Below are positions 14,806-25,263 of a stretch of DNA of 64,000 bases, one piece after another. The position numbers and the translations under genes were made by a program. The stretch's first letter is position 1; each line of letters begins with the position of its first letter. This DNA comes from Nonomuraea pusilla. GTDB taxonomy: Bacteria; Actinomycetota; Actinomycetes; Streptosporangiales; Streptosporangiaceae. The notes beneath the pieces were generated by a model. The model did not search any database and was not told where the DNA came from. It saw only the letters and a program-made list of their open reading frames with translations. The stretch is taken from positions 62,001-126,000 of the forward strand of contig NZ_FOBF01000024.1 of NCBI RefSeq assembly GCF_900109355.1, given 5' to 3'.

Positions 14806-16767
14806 TCATCGCGTCCCGAGGTTCTTGTTCAGCTCTTCCCGGTATCTCACGAACTCGCTCTCTTTGTTGGTGAATTTGGTGATTCTATGCGCCGGATCTG
14901 TCGTCACAAACCAGTGCCAATCGCCCTGAGCAGGCTCCAACGCCGCTAGCAGCGCCTTCTCCCCCGGGTTCGAGATGGGCCCCGGAGGCAGCCCTTTGTG
15001 GGTGTACGTGTTGTACGGAGAGTCGACTTTGGTGTCACGCTCGGTGACCTTCAGTGTGCGGCGTCCCTGGGCGTAGGTGACGGTCGCGTCGATCTGCAGC
15101 GGCATGCCGCTCTGCAGCCGGTTGTAGATCACTCTGGTGATCTTCGGGAAGTCCTCCTCGGTGCCGCCCTCCGCCTCGGCGATGCTCGCCACCGTGACCG
15201 CCTGCAGCGGCGTCAGGTGGACGCGGGCCGCCCGCTCCTCCAGGTTCAGCGACCTGGCCGCCGCCTTGAACCTGGACACCATGGCCGACAGCACGTCCAC
15301 CGCCGTCCCGCCCGGCTCCACCTCGTACGTGGCCGGGAACAGGAATCCCTCCACGCCCCGCGCGTACGGGGGCAGGCCCAAGCGGTCGGCCGCGACCGAC
15401 TGGAAGTCCTTCAGCGGGATGCCCGTCTGGGCCGACAGGCGCTGCAGCGCCTCCGACGCGCGCATCCCCTCCGGCACCGTCACCCGCGTCACCACCCGCG
15501 CGGAGGGCGTGAGCAGCAGGTCGAGCGCGGCCTTCGCGGCCATTCCCTTGCGCAGGCGGTAGTGGCCGGGACGCAGCCGGTCCGTGGCGCCGCGGTCCTG
15601 CGTGGCGTTGACGAACGAGCGGACGCTCGCCACCACCCCGGCCTTGGCCAGGGCCGCGCCGATGTCCTCGGTGCTCGCACCCGCCGGGATGCGCACCGTG
15701 ACCGCGCCGCTGCCCCTGCCCTCGAAGTCGTCGGGGCTCAGGCGCGGCTTGAGCACGACGAACGCGCCCGCCCCGAGGGCCACCAGCACGACGGCCAGCC
15801 CCGCGGTGACCACCCCGGCCCTCCGCAACGCCCTTCGCCGCCGACCCCCCTCGCCGACGCGCTCACCCGAACCGCCACCCGAGCCGGGACACTCTCCTGC
15901 ACCACCGCCCCCTCCGCCTGAGGCGCCGGCCCCAGCTTCGGGCGAGGCAGAGCGCGATCCCGGGCCGCCATCCCCTCCGCCCGAGGCGGAAGACGATCCC
16001 GCGGCAGCGCCCGCTTCATCCGAGGCGGGCTGCGATTCCGCGGCACCACCCGGCTCGTCCGAGGCGGAGTGCGATGCCGCGCCGGCACCTCCCCCTGCGG
16101 CGGAAGACGATCCCGCGGCATCCGGAGCGGGGTGCGAGCCTCGGGGGGCGGCTGCTTCCTCCCGGGCGGGCCAGCCGGGGTCGGCCTGTGCGGATGCGGC
16201 CTCTGAGGCTTCGGGCCGTGATGCTGCGGCTGACCGCCGCCTCACGCCAGGCTCCTCCTGTCCACCGCCCCCGGCACGCACGGCATCCTGGCCCTGCACG
16301 GCGTCCCCGCCCTGCCTGGCGTCACGCCCCCGCGTGGCGTCCCCGCCCTGCGTGGCGTCATGACCCCGCGCGGCGTTCCCGCCCTGCCTGGCGGTCTGGT
16401 CCGGTACGGGGGGCTGGTCCCGTGCGGTGTCCCCGCCCTGCTCAGGGGGTTGGCCCTGTGCGGTGTCCCCGCCCTGCTCAGGGGGTTGGCCCTGTGCGGT
16501 GTCCCCGCCCTGCTCAGGGGGTTGGCCCTGTGCGGTGGGCCGGGGTTCCCCCTGGGAGGACGGCCCGGCGGCCGGGTGTTCGGGTGCCGGGTCCGGGCGG
16601 GCGGCCTGCGCCGTGCCGTCGGGGCCGTCCTGCGCCGTGGCGGCGCGCCGGCCGCCGTCGGGTGGGACGGCGGTGCCGTCGTCCGTGCGGTCGAACGGGA
16701 TCAGGTCGTCGTCGTCCGCACGGTCGAACGGGATGAGGTCGTCGTCGTCGCGCGGGGTGCCGGTCAT
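14806..16767 (-). CDS. mltG: Endolytic transglycosylase MltG with a long disordered cytoplasmic tail, first copy
   Basis: This 653-residue MltG has a cytoplasmic region of about 315 residues rich in Gly, Ala, Gln, Asp and Pro. It starts with two copies of DDDLIPFDR (residues 8-16 and 19-27) and contains three tandem TAQGQPPEQGGD repeats (about 78-114). One transmembrane helix follows at 318-339, then the LysM-like and YceG domains with ASIAEAEGG (conserved Glu), ITRVIYNRL and YNTYTHKGLPPGPI. All core motifs are intact. It follows ruvX by 40 bases, the usual mltG position, so it is probably the ancestral copy. The tail may dock cytoplasmic division or growth proteins; that is inference. Confidence 0.92.
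   Translation of the reverse strand: MTGTPRDDDDLIPFDRADDDDLIPFDRTDDGTAVPPDGGRRAATAQDGPDGTAQAARPDPAPEHPAAGPSSQGEPRPTAQGQPPEQGGDTAQGQPPEQGGDTAQGQPPEQGGDTARDQPPVPDQTARQGGNAARGHDATQGGDATRGRDARQGGDAVQGQDAVRAGGGGQEEPGVRRRSAAASRPEASEAASAQADPGWPAREEAAAPRGSHPAPDAAGSSSAAGGGAGAASHSASDEPGGAAESQPASDEAGAAAGSSSASGGGDGGPGSRSASPEAGAGASGGGGGGAGECPGSGGGSGERVGEGGRRRRALRRAGVVTAGLAVVLVALGAGAFVVLKPRLSPDDFEGRGSGAVTVRIPAGASTEDIGAALAKAGVVASVRSFVNATQDRGATDRLRPGHYRLRKGMAAKAALDLLLTPSARVVTRVTVPEGMRASEALQRLSAQTGIPLKDFQSVAADRLGLPPYARGVEGFLFPATYEVEPGGTAVDVLSAMVSRFKAAARSLNLEERAARVHLTPLQAVTVASIAEAEGGTEEDFPKITRVIYNRLQSGMPLQIDATVTYAQGRRTLKVTERDTKVDSPYNTYTHKGLPPGPISNPGEKALLAALEPAQGDWHWFVTTDPAHRITKFTNKESEFVRYREELNKNLGTR
16422..16548. 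repeat. 36-bp in-frame tandem repeat inside mltG
   Basis: The unit beginning CTCAGGGGGTTGGCCCTGTG recurs at 16441, 16477 and 16513 with identical sequence, preceded and followed by partial copies. It encodes the 12-residue repeat TAQGQPPEQGGD on the minus strand. Nucleotide identity between copies points to recent expansion, and copy number may vary between strains. Confidence 0.9.
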
Positions 16768-16807
16768 GCGGCGGCCCTCCGCGGACGGAGCTGAACGGGC
16801 CGCCCGG

Positions 16808-17290
16808 TCACGAGGCCGGCCCGTCGGCCGCCGGGGGTGGCGGTTCGACGGGCCTGCCTGGTGGTCGGTCGGTGGCGCGCTCGGCGTCGAGCGCGTCCTG
16901 CAGCAGCACCACGGCCGCCGCCTGGTCGACGACGCCGCGCTGCTTCTTGGCGCGTACGCCGCTGGCCCGCAGCCCCTGCTGGGCGGCGACCGTGGTCAGC
17001 CGCTCGTCGAACAGGCGCACGGGGGTGGGGGCGACGCGGGCGGCCAGGGCCGAGGCGAACTCGCGGGCCAGCCCCGCCGCCTGGCCCTCACGGCCGGACA
17101 GCGAGGTGGGCAGGCCCACCACGACCTCGATCGCCTCGTGCTCGGCCACGATCGCGGCGATGCGGTCGAGGTCGCCCTTGCCGCGTCTCACGGTCTCGAC
17201 CGGCGTGGCCAGCAGCCCCGAAGGGTCGCTGCGGGCCACGCCGACGCGTACGGAGCCGACGTCCACGCCGATGCGCGAACCGAACCTCAT
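16808..17290 (-). CDS. ruvX: RuvX/YqgF, RNase H-fold nuclease-like protein
   Basis: The 160-residue protein begins MRFGSRIGVDVGSVRVGVAR, with the first catalytic Asp in GVDVGSVRVG. EVVVGLPTSLSGREG and DERLTTVAA supply the second and third acidic blocks, and DQAAAVVLLQ ends the fold. Relatives (YqgF) act in 16S rRNA 3'-end maturation, and a Holliday-junction role has been reported for some. ATG 17290 lies 1 base after the alaS stop, so the two are coupled; the longer frame into alaS is excluded. Confidence 0.93.
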   Translation of the reverse strand: MRFGSRIGVDVGSVRVGVARSDPSGLLATPVETVRRGKGDLDRIAAIVAEHEAIEVVVGLPTSLSGREGQAAGLAREFASALAARVAPTPVRLFDERLTTVAAQQGLRASGVRAKKQRGVVDQAAAVVLLQDALDAERATDRPPGRPVEPPPPAADGPAS

Positions 17291-17291
17291 G

Positions 17292-19964
<2,673 letters not shown>

Positions 19965-20020
19965 GGTGGCCATCCTTTGCGTTAGTCGTGAGTGGTTCGG
20001 ACGTCTGTGCGGCGTCGTGT

Positions 20021-20242
20021 CTATCCAGCGTCGTCGAGCCCGAAGCGTGCTCGCAACTCGGATTCGCGCTCGGCCGCCTCGCCGAGCGCCTCGGAGGTAA
20101 AGTCTCTCACCTGCCGGAGCATGCCCGCGGCGTTGTCGGCGGTCCTGCGGGCCACGTGGTTGGGGTGCAGCGCCTGCAGCCTGCGCATCACCCACAGCGT
20201 GATGAGCGCTCCGAGCGACAGGTAGAACAGCCGCCTGATCAT
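20021..20242 (-). CDS. Small membrane protein upstream of alaS (DUF6167-like)
   Basis: This 73-residue protein begins with one transmembrane segment (RRLFYLSLGALITLWVMRRL), followed by a charged helical tail (TADNAAGMLRQVRDFTSEAL and beyond). A protein of this shape is found at this position before alaS in many actinomycetes; its function is unknown. Its ATG overlaps the stop of the preceding DUF948 gene by 4 bases, so the two products are made together and may interact at the membrane. Confidence 0.8.
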   Translation of the reverse strand: MIRRLFYLSLGALITLWVMRRLQALHPNHVARRTADNAAGMLRQVRDFTSEALGEAAERESELRARFGLDDAG

Positions 20243-20622
20243 CGCGCCCGCCCCGTGCGCCGCGCCGTGCCCGTCCTGCGGGCCTCGATCGCGCGGCGGA
20301 CGCCGTAGCCGAGGGCCGACACCTTGATGAGCGGCCCGGTGAAGACGGTCTGGGTGACGGCGCTGAGCTTGGCGGCGTGCCCGCTGACCTGCTTGACGTC
20401 CTTGGCGATGGCCTCGACCACGACGAGCTGCCTGTTGGTCTCGGTGACGGTGACGCTGACGTCGTCGAGCAGCGGCGCCAGGCGGTCGTTCAGGTCGGAG
20501 ACCGCCTTGGTGGTCTCGGTGAGCAGCCTGGCGAGCTTGACGAGCACCATGGCCAGCACGCAGACCAGGACCACCCAGCCGGTGGCGGCGATCAGCCCGG
20601 CGACCTCTCCAGCGGTAAGCAT
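20239..20622 (-). CDS. DUF948 family membrane protein
   Basis: The 127-residue protein has an N-terminal transmembrane helix (about residues 8-30) and then a long amphipathic coiled coil (LARLLTETTKAVSDLNDRLA, continuing TETNRQLVVVEAIAKDVKQV), ending in an Arg-rich tail. This is the DUF948 pattern, which resembles methyl-accepting coiled coils but lacks a signalling tip. It is translationally coupled (ATGA) to the next small membrane protein and lies two genes upstream of alaS, a conserved actinobacterial arrangement. Role unknown. Confidence 0.82.
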   Translation of the reverse strand: MLTAGEVAGLIAATGWVVLVCVLAMVLVKLARLLTETTKAVSDLNDRLAPLLDDVSVTVTETNRQLVVVEAIAKDVKQVSGHAAKLSAVTQTVFTGPLIKVSALGYGVRRAIEARRTGTARRTGRAR

Positions 20623-20708
20623 CCGCTCATCTCCCTCGTACGCTGGGCCGGAACGGCATGAACCCTATCGCGTCCGGCGGGCGAGGTTGGTGAGGACGCC
20701 GTCCTTGA

Positions 20709-21554
20709 TCAGGCGGCCACGCCCGCGCCGCCCGTCTCGGCGGCGGTGCGCATGAGCAGGCGGGCGGCGCTGATCTCGGGTGCGACCAGGCGTTCCGGCA
20801 GGGCGAGCGTAGCGGCCCTGAGTGCGGTGAGTGCGGCGTTCGCTGCGATTTCTGCGGCTTCGTCGCCCGGAAAGCCGTACAGGCTCCTGGCCCAGGCGGG
20901 CAGCGTCGCGAAGGCGAGCGCGCCGGCCGCGGGCAGCGAGCCGAGGCCGAACGGCCGCAGTGACAGCCTCGGCCGGGTGCTCGCGCGCAGCGCCTCCCTG
21001 GCCTCGTCCGTGACGGCCAGCAGGGGCCGGGTCTGCTCGATGCGGCGCTCCAGGTCGGCGACGGTGCCCGGCGCGTCCTCCAGCCCGACGAGCCGCGCGG
21101 ACCGGCGCTGCTCGGCCACGTACGCGTCGCGCTCGCCGGGGGTGAGCGGCACGCCCGAGCGCAGCGCGAGCTCCAGGTGGGAGGCGGTCTCCGCGCAGTG
21201 CGTCCAGCGCAGGTTCTCCTCCTCGTCGAGGCGGAAGAGCGCGCCCGTGCCCGGGTCGAGCCCGACCAGCCTGGCGTGCAGGGCCCGCACCCGCTCCCCC
21301 GCCCGCTCGGCCTGCTCGCGGGTGCCGAACGTGCGCAGCGCCACGAAGCCCAGCTGACGGCGCAGCCGGTCGCGCTCGGCCGCCGGGTCGTCGAGCCGGC
21401 AGTGGCGGGCCATGCCGCGTATGGTGCGCGGGTGCAGGGCCTGGAGCTGGAAGGCGCGCAGGGCCGCGGGGAGCGCGGGGATCTGCGTGTGCACGCGCCA
21501 GGTGATCGACGTGGGTCCGAACAGGCCGTCAGCGGGGGTCACCGTGGGGATCAC
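20709..21554 (-). CDS. DUF2236 / MpaB-type oxygenase family protein
   Basis: The 281-residue protein begins with DGLFGPTSITWRVH and continues FQLQALHPRTIRGMA, the hallmark opening of DUF2236, whose members include latex-clearing protein and MpaB and can bind heme. Late in the sequence LPAWARSLYGFPGDEAAEIA matches the usual C-terminal block. The physiological substrate is unknown; a heme-dependent oxygenase role is from the family. The start is GTG 21554. The cyclase-like gene lies just upstream on the same strand, 48 bases away, so co-transcription is likely. Confidence 0.78.
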   Translation of the reverse strand: MIPTVTPADGLFGPTSITWRVHTQIPALPAALRAFQLQALHPRTIRGMARHCRLDDPAAERDRLRRQLGFVALRTFGTREQAERAGERVRALHARLVGLDPGTGALFRLDEEENLRWTHCAETASHLELALRSGVPLTPGERDAYVAEQRRSARLVGLEDAPGTVADLERRIEQTRPLLAVTDEAREALRASTRPRLSLRPFGLGSLPAAGALAFATLPAWARSLYGFPGDEAAEIAANAALTALRAATLALPERLVAPEISAARLLMRTAAETGGAGVAA

Positions 21555-21602
21555 ACGCGGGTGATTCCCTTTTCGTACCGTTGTAGACCCTTGTGCAAGA
21601 TC

Positions 21603-22334
21603 TCAGGCGGGGACGCGGGCGTAGGCCCGCACCGGGACGCGGCCGGCGGCGCCGCGGGGCGGCGCGGCCGTGAACAGCGCCCCCGAGGGCGGCAGGCCCT
21701 CCAGGCCCGACAGCCGCTCCGCCACGGCGAGGCCGCCGTCGAGCAGGACGTCCCTCGGCTCGGCGTCGAGCCGGTCGGCGTCGGTGCCGACCAGGGCCGC
21801 GCCCGCCGCGACCAGCCAGGCCGCCGCCGCGGGCGTGAGCCGGTGGCCGTCGCGGGCGCCCGTGTGCAGCAGCACCGCGGCGCCGCGCACCTCGAACGCG
21901 GCGAGGGCGCCCACGTCGATCGTCCGCCGCTCGGCTCCCGCGACCCGCACCAGCACGGCGGGCAGCTCGGCGACGCGAGCCAGGGCCGGCCCCGCGGGGT
22001 CGCGCGCCTCCAGCCAGGGGCCGGGCTCCTCCCCCGGCGCGGCCTCGCCGGCGAGGTCCACGAACGCCCCCGCTCCGCCGGGTACGGCGGGAGGCGCGGC
22101 CGACGCGTCGGAGGGGCCGCCCCTCGTGCCCTTGTGCGGCTCGGGGAAGACCCGGACGTGTGACAGCTCGACGGCGTCGGTCATGAGCAGCCCGAGCGAC
22201 GCCACGAACAGCGCGGCGATCTCGTCCTCGGTGACGTGCGGCCCGGGGACGTCCACGCGGAAGCCGTGGACGGTCAGGTCTCCGCCGTTGGAGAAGGTGA
22301 TCGAGGCGTCGAAGCTCGCGCGGTGGTCGGTCAT
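21603..22334 (-). CDS. Cyclase-family-like protein lacking the zinc motif
   Basis: This protein of about 243 residues starts with a block of its own (ASITFSNGGDLTVHGFRVD, then VPGPHVTEDEIAALFVASLG) and HVRVFPEPHKGTRGGPSD. Its C-terminal half resembles kynurenine formamidase/cyclase proteins (VLLHTGARDGHRLTPAAAAW, then GAALVGTDADRLD and LEGLPPSGALFTAAP). The family's metal motif HxGTHxDxPxH is not visible, so metal-dependent hydrolysis is doubtful. ATG 22334 is preferred over a GTG two codons earlier. It follows rarA by 19 bases and precedes the DUF2236 gene. Function unknown; a binding or structural role is possible. Confidence 0.6.
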   Translation of the reverse strand: MTDHRASFDASITFSNGGDLTVHGFRVDVPGPHVTEDEIAALFVASLGLLMTDAVELSHVRVFPEPHKGTRGGPSDASAAPPAVPGGAGAFVDLAGEAAPGEEPGPWLEARDPAGPALARVAELPAVLVRVAGAERRTIDVGALAAFEVRGAAVLLHTGARDGHRLTPAAAAWLVAAGAALVGTDADRLDAEPRDVLLDGGLAVAERLSGLEGLPPSGALFTAAPPRGAAGRVPVRAYARVPA

Positions 22335-22353
22335 GGCCACGCACCCTACGGGG

Positions 22354-23655
22354 TCAGGAGCCGCGCAGGAAGTCGCGGATCCTCGCCCAGCGCTCGGCCA
22401 CGGGCCCCTCGGCGCCGTGCCTGGTGGGCTCGTAGTAGCGGCGGTCGCGGACCTGCTCGGGCGCGTACTCCTGCCGCACCAGGCCGTGGTCGAAGTCGTG
22501 AGGGTACTTGTAGCCGTCGCCGTGGCCGAGCTTGGCGGCGCCGGGGTAGTGGGCGTCGCGCAGATGGCCGGGCACCTGGCCGATCAGGCCGCGCCGCACG
22601 TCGCCGACGGCCGCGCCGATGGCCTTGACCACGGCGTTGCTCTTGGGCGCCAGGGCGCAGTGGACGACCGCGTGGGCGAGGTTGATCTGCCCCTCGGGCA
22701 GGCCGATGAGCTGCACCGCTTGGGCCACCGCGACGGCGGTCTGCAGGCAGGTGGGGTCGGCCATGCCGACGTCCTCGGAGGCGAAGATGACGAGGCGGCG
22801 GGCGATGAACCGGGGGTCCTCCCCCGCCTCGATCATGCGGGCGAGGTAGTGGAGCGCCGCGTCGGCGTCGGAGCCCCGCATCGACTTGATGAACGCGCTG
22901 ATCACGTCGTAGTGCTGGTCGCCCTGCCGGTCGTAGCGGACGGCCGCCTTGTCGACGGCCTTCTCCACCACCTCGACCGTGATGTCGTCGGCCAGCAGGG
23001 CCGCCGCCTCCAGGTACGTCAGCGACCTGCGGGCGTCGCCGCCCGCCAGGCGCACGAGGTGGTCGAGCGCCTCGGGGGCGAGCGTGGCGCGCCCGCCCAG
23101 GCCGCGCTCGTCGGCCACGGCGCGCCGCAGGACGCCGCGGATGTCGTCGTCGGACAGCGACTCCAGGGTCAGCAGCAGCGAGCGCGACAGCAGGGGCGAG
23201 ATGACCGAGAAGAACGGGTTCTCGGTGGTGGCGCCGATGAAGGTGACCCAGCGGTTCTCGACGGCGGGCAGCAGGGCGTCCTGCTGCGCCTTGTTGAAGC
23301 GGTGGACCTCGTCGACGAACAGCACGGTCTGGCGCCCGCTCATGCCCAGCTCGGCGCGCGCGGCGTCGATGGCGGCGCGGACCTCCTTGACGCCGGCGGA
23401 GACGGCCGAGATCTCGACGAAGCGGCGCCTGGTGACGTTGGACACGACGTACGCGAGGGTGGTCTTGCCCGTGCCCGGAGGCCCCCAGAGGAACAGCGAC
23501 ATGGGCGCCTCGCTCTCGACCAGGCGCCGCAGCGGCGTGCCGGGGCCGAGCAGGTGCCGCTGGCCGATGACCTCGTCGAGGCTGCGGGGACGCATCCGCA
23601 CCGCGAGAGGCTGCGGGGTGGCGTCCTCGGCCGCCGAATCGAACAGGCTATCCAC
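22354..23655 (-). CDS. rarA: Replication-associated recombination protein A
   Basis: The 433-residue AAA+ ATPase of the RarA/MgsA/WRNIP1 family acts at stalled replication forks. It starts MDSLFDSAAEDATPQPLAVR, then RPRSLDEVIGQRHLL, followed by Walker A GPPGTGKTT, Walker B LFVDEVHRFNKAQQD, sensor 1 GATTENP, and the C-terminal tetramerisation region with GSDADAALHYLARM and YKYPHDF. Length is typical. It lies 9 bases after the DUF2231 gene and upstream of the cyclase-like gene, in the actinobacterial rarA-DUF948-alaS neighbourhood. Confidence 0.95.
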   Translation of the reverse strand: MDSLFDSAAEDATPQPLAVRMRPRSLDEVIGQRHLLGPGTPLRRLVESEAPMSLFLWGPPGTGKTTLAYVVSNVTRRRFVEISAVSAGVKEVRAAIDAARAELGMSGRQTVLFVDEVHRFNKAQQDALLPAVENRWVTFIGATTENPFFSVISPLLSRSLLLTLESLSDDDIRGVLRRAVADERGLGGRATLAPEALDHLVRLAGGDARRSLTYLEAAALLADDITVEVVEKAVDKAAVRYDRQGDQHYDVISAFIKSMRGSDADAALHYLARMIEAGEDPRFIARRLVIFASEDVGMADPTCLQTAVAVAQAVQLIGLPEGQINLAHAVVHCALAPKSNAVVKAIGAAVGDVRRGLIGQVPGHLRDAHYPGAAKLGHGDGYKYPHDFDHGLVRQEYAPEQVRDRRYYEPTRHGAEGPVAERWARIRDFLRGS

Positions 23656-23664
23656 AACGCGAGA

Positions 23665-24147
23665 TTACACGGCCCATACGGCTCTCGCTCCGCTGTCCCC
23701 GGCCTGGAAGACGAAGAAGAGGGCCACCGCAGCGAGCAGCGCGGTCACGGCCGCGAGTGCCAGCGTGGCGGGCCTGCCGTAGCGGTCGGGGCCGACGGAG
23801 CCGCGGGCGGGCCTGGTGGCGTGGACCAGCGCCAGGGACGCCACGGCGAGCCCGGCGGCCGACAGCAGCAGCGGGTCGGCGAAGCTCTCGTGCGCCTCGA
23901 TGCGCTCGGCGAGCGGCCCCGTGACGGCGGAGAAGCGGCCCTCCTTGAGCCGCTCGCCGCTCTCCTTGGCGGCGAGGACGGCCACCGGCGTGGCCACGGA
24001 CAGCAGCGCGACGGCCCAGGCCGTGGCGGGACGCCAGCGGGGCACGAGCGCGTACCCGGCGGACACGGCGGCGAGCAGCGGCGTCAGCACCACGGCGAAG
24101 TGGATGATCAGCGCGTGCGCGGGCAGGCCGAGGATCTGGTCGAACAT
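23665..24147 (-). CDS. DUF2231 integral membrane protein
   Basis: This 160-residue protein has four predicted transmembrane segments and the opening GLPAHALIIHFAVVLTPLLA, the DUF2231 signature with its in-membrane histidines. Family members occur with cytochrome or redox proteins, but no function is established. AAAGGAG precedes the ATG. A short inverted repeat (24163-24179) lies just upstream and may be an operator. rarA follows after 9 bases, so the two may share a transcript. Confidence 0.82.
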   Translation of the reverse strand: MFDQILGLPAHALIIHFAVVLTPLLAAVSAGYALVPRWRPATAWAVALLSVATPVAVLAAKESGERLKEGRFSAVTGPLAERIEAHESFADPLLLSAAGLAVASLALVHATRPARGSVGPDRYGRPATLALAAVTALLAAVALFFVFQAGDSGARAVWAV

Positions 24148-24162
24148 GGGCCGCTCCTTTTA

Positions 24163-24179
24163 GTAGTCCTTTCAACTAC
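24163..24179. promoter_or_regulatory. Inverted repeat upstream of the DUF2231 gene
   Basis: GTAGT (24163-24167) and ACTAC (24175-24179) form arms around 7 bases, 16 bases before the ATG at 24147. The TAGT-N-ACTA form resembles MarR/ArsR-type operators, but no matching regulator is adjacent. Confidence 0.35.
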
Positions 24180-24306
24180 GTCTGGCAGCAGCCTAAGGTT
24201 CTCCGGCCCCGGCGCACCAACCGTCACTTACATCCGGCACATTTCAGGGCCGGTAGCATTCGCGGAGTTATTTGGTCATGTGTCGGCAAAGATGGAGGAC
24301 ATACCC

Positions 24307-25188
24307 TTGAGCGGCGACGACCGCCAGAGCGAGCTGGCGCGAGAGCACAAGGAGCGGCAGGCGAAGCGCGCGGCCGAGCAGGCCGCGAAGGCGAGGCGGA
24401 ACACCTTCATCGGCGCGGGCGTGGCCCTCCTCGTGGTGGCCGGTGGCATCTACGCGGCGACCACCGCCTTCGGCAAGGACTCCACCCCCGTCGCGGCGGC
24501 CAGCACGCCGTCGCCCTCCGCCTCCGAGCCGCCGCCCACGGCCCTGCCGAGCAGCACCCCCGTCAAGCCGGGCTCGGTGAACTGCACGTACAAGCGCGAC
24601 GACTCCGCCCCGCACAAGTTCGTGGGGCTGCCAGGAAGCAAGCCGAACCTCAAGATCAAGACCATGACGGTCTCCACGAACCACGGCGACATCGTCATCG
24701 ACGTCGACCCGAACGCCACGCCGTGCTCGGTCAACTCGATGGCTTTCCTGGCGAAGAAGCACTTCTACGACAACACCAAGTGCCACCGCCTGGTGACGCC
24801 CGAGGTGTCCGGCCTGTTCCTGCTGCAGTGCGGCGACCCGCAGGCCAAGGCCGACGGCAAGAACCCCACCGACGGCCAGGGCACCGCCGGCTACACCTTC
24901 GGCGACGAGAACGTCGGCGTCATCCCCTACACCAAGGGCGTCGTGTTCCTCACCCAGCCCACCGACGCGGCCGGGCAGAACAGCAGCCAGTTCGCCATCT
25001 CGCTCTCCGACGAGAACGGCCAGCTGGAGCCGCAGTACTCCGTGCTCGGCATGGTCCGCTCCGGCCTCGACATCATCGAGCGGGTGGCGAAGGACGGCGT
25101 GCTCGTCAACAAGGACGACATCACCGGCGACGGCGGCTCCACCGCGCCGAAGAACCCGATCGTCATCGAGCGGGTCACGCTCAAGTGA
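24307..25188 (+). CDS. Membrane-anchored cyclophilin-type peptidyl-prolyl isomerase
   Basis: The 293-residue protein has a charged N-terminus (SELAREHKERQAKRAAEQAA), one transmembrane helix at about residues 38-58, a Ser/Pro/Thr linker, and an extracytoplasmic cyclophilin domain with FLAKKHFYDNTKCHRLV, LLQCGDP and GQNSSQFAI. It should assist folding of exported proteins. TTG 24307 is chosen because GGAGG lies 8 bases before it; the ATG at 24292 overlaps that ribosome binding site and has none of its own. A paralogue lies at 29075. A possible -10 TAGCAT sits at 24254-24259. The gene is convergent with aspS. Confidence 0.9.
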   Translation: MSGDDRQSELAREHKERQAKRAAEQAAKARRNTFIGAGVALLVVAGGIYAATTAFGKDSTPVAAASTPSPSASEPPPTALPSSTPVKPGSVNCTYKRDDSAPHKFVGLPGSKPNLKIKTMTVSTNHGDIVIDVDPNATPCSVNSMAFLAKKHFYDNTKCHRLVTPEVSGLFLLQCGDPQAKADGKNPTDGQGTAGYTFGDENVGVIPYTKGVVFLTQPTDAAGQNSSQFAISLSDENGQLEPQYSVLGMVRSGLDIIERVAKDGVLVNKDDITGDGGSTAPKNPIVIERVTLK

Positions 25189-25263
25189 GCTGAGCGGCAC
25201 GCGGGAACGCGAAGGGGGGCGGGCGCCGCGCGGCGCCCGCCCCCTCACGTTCCGCGCGGCCCG

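Noticed and set aside
24292..24306. ATG 24292 as the start of the first cyclophilin
   Set aside because: It has no Shine-Dalgarno sequence and its codons form the GGAGG site for TTG 24307.
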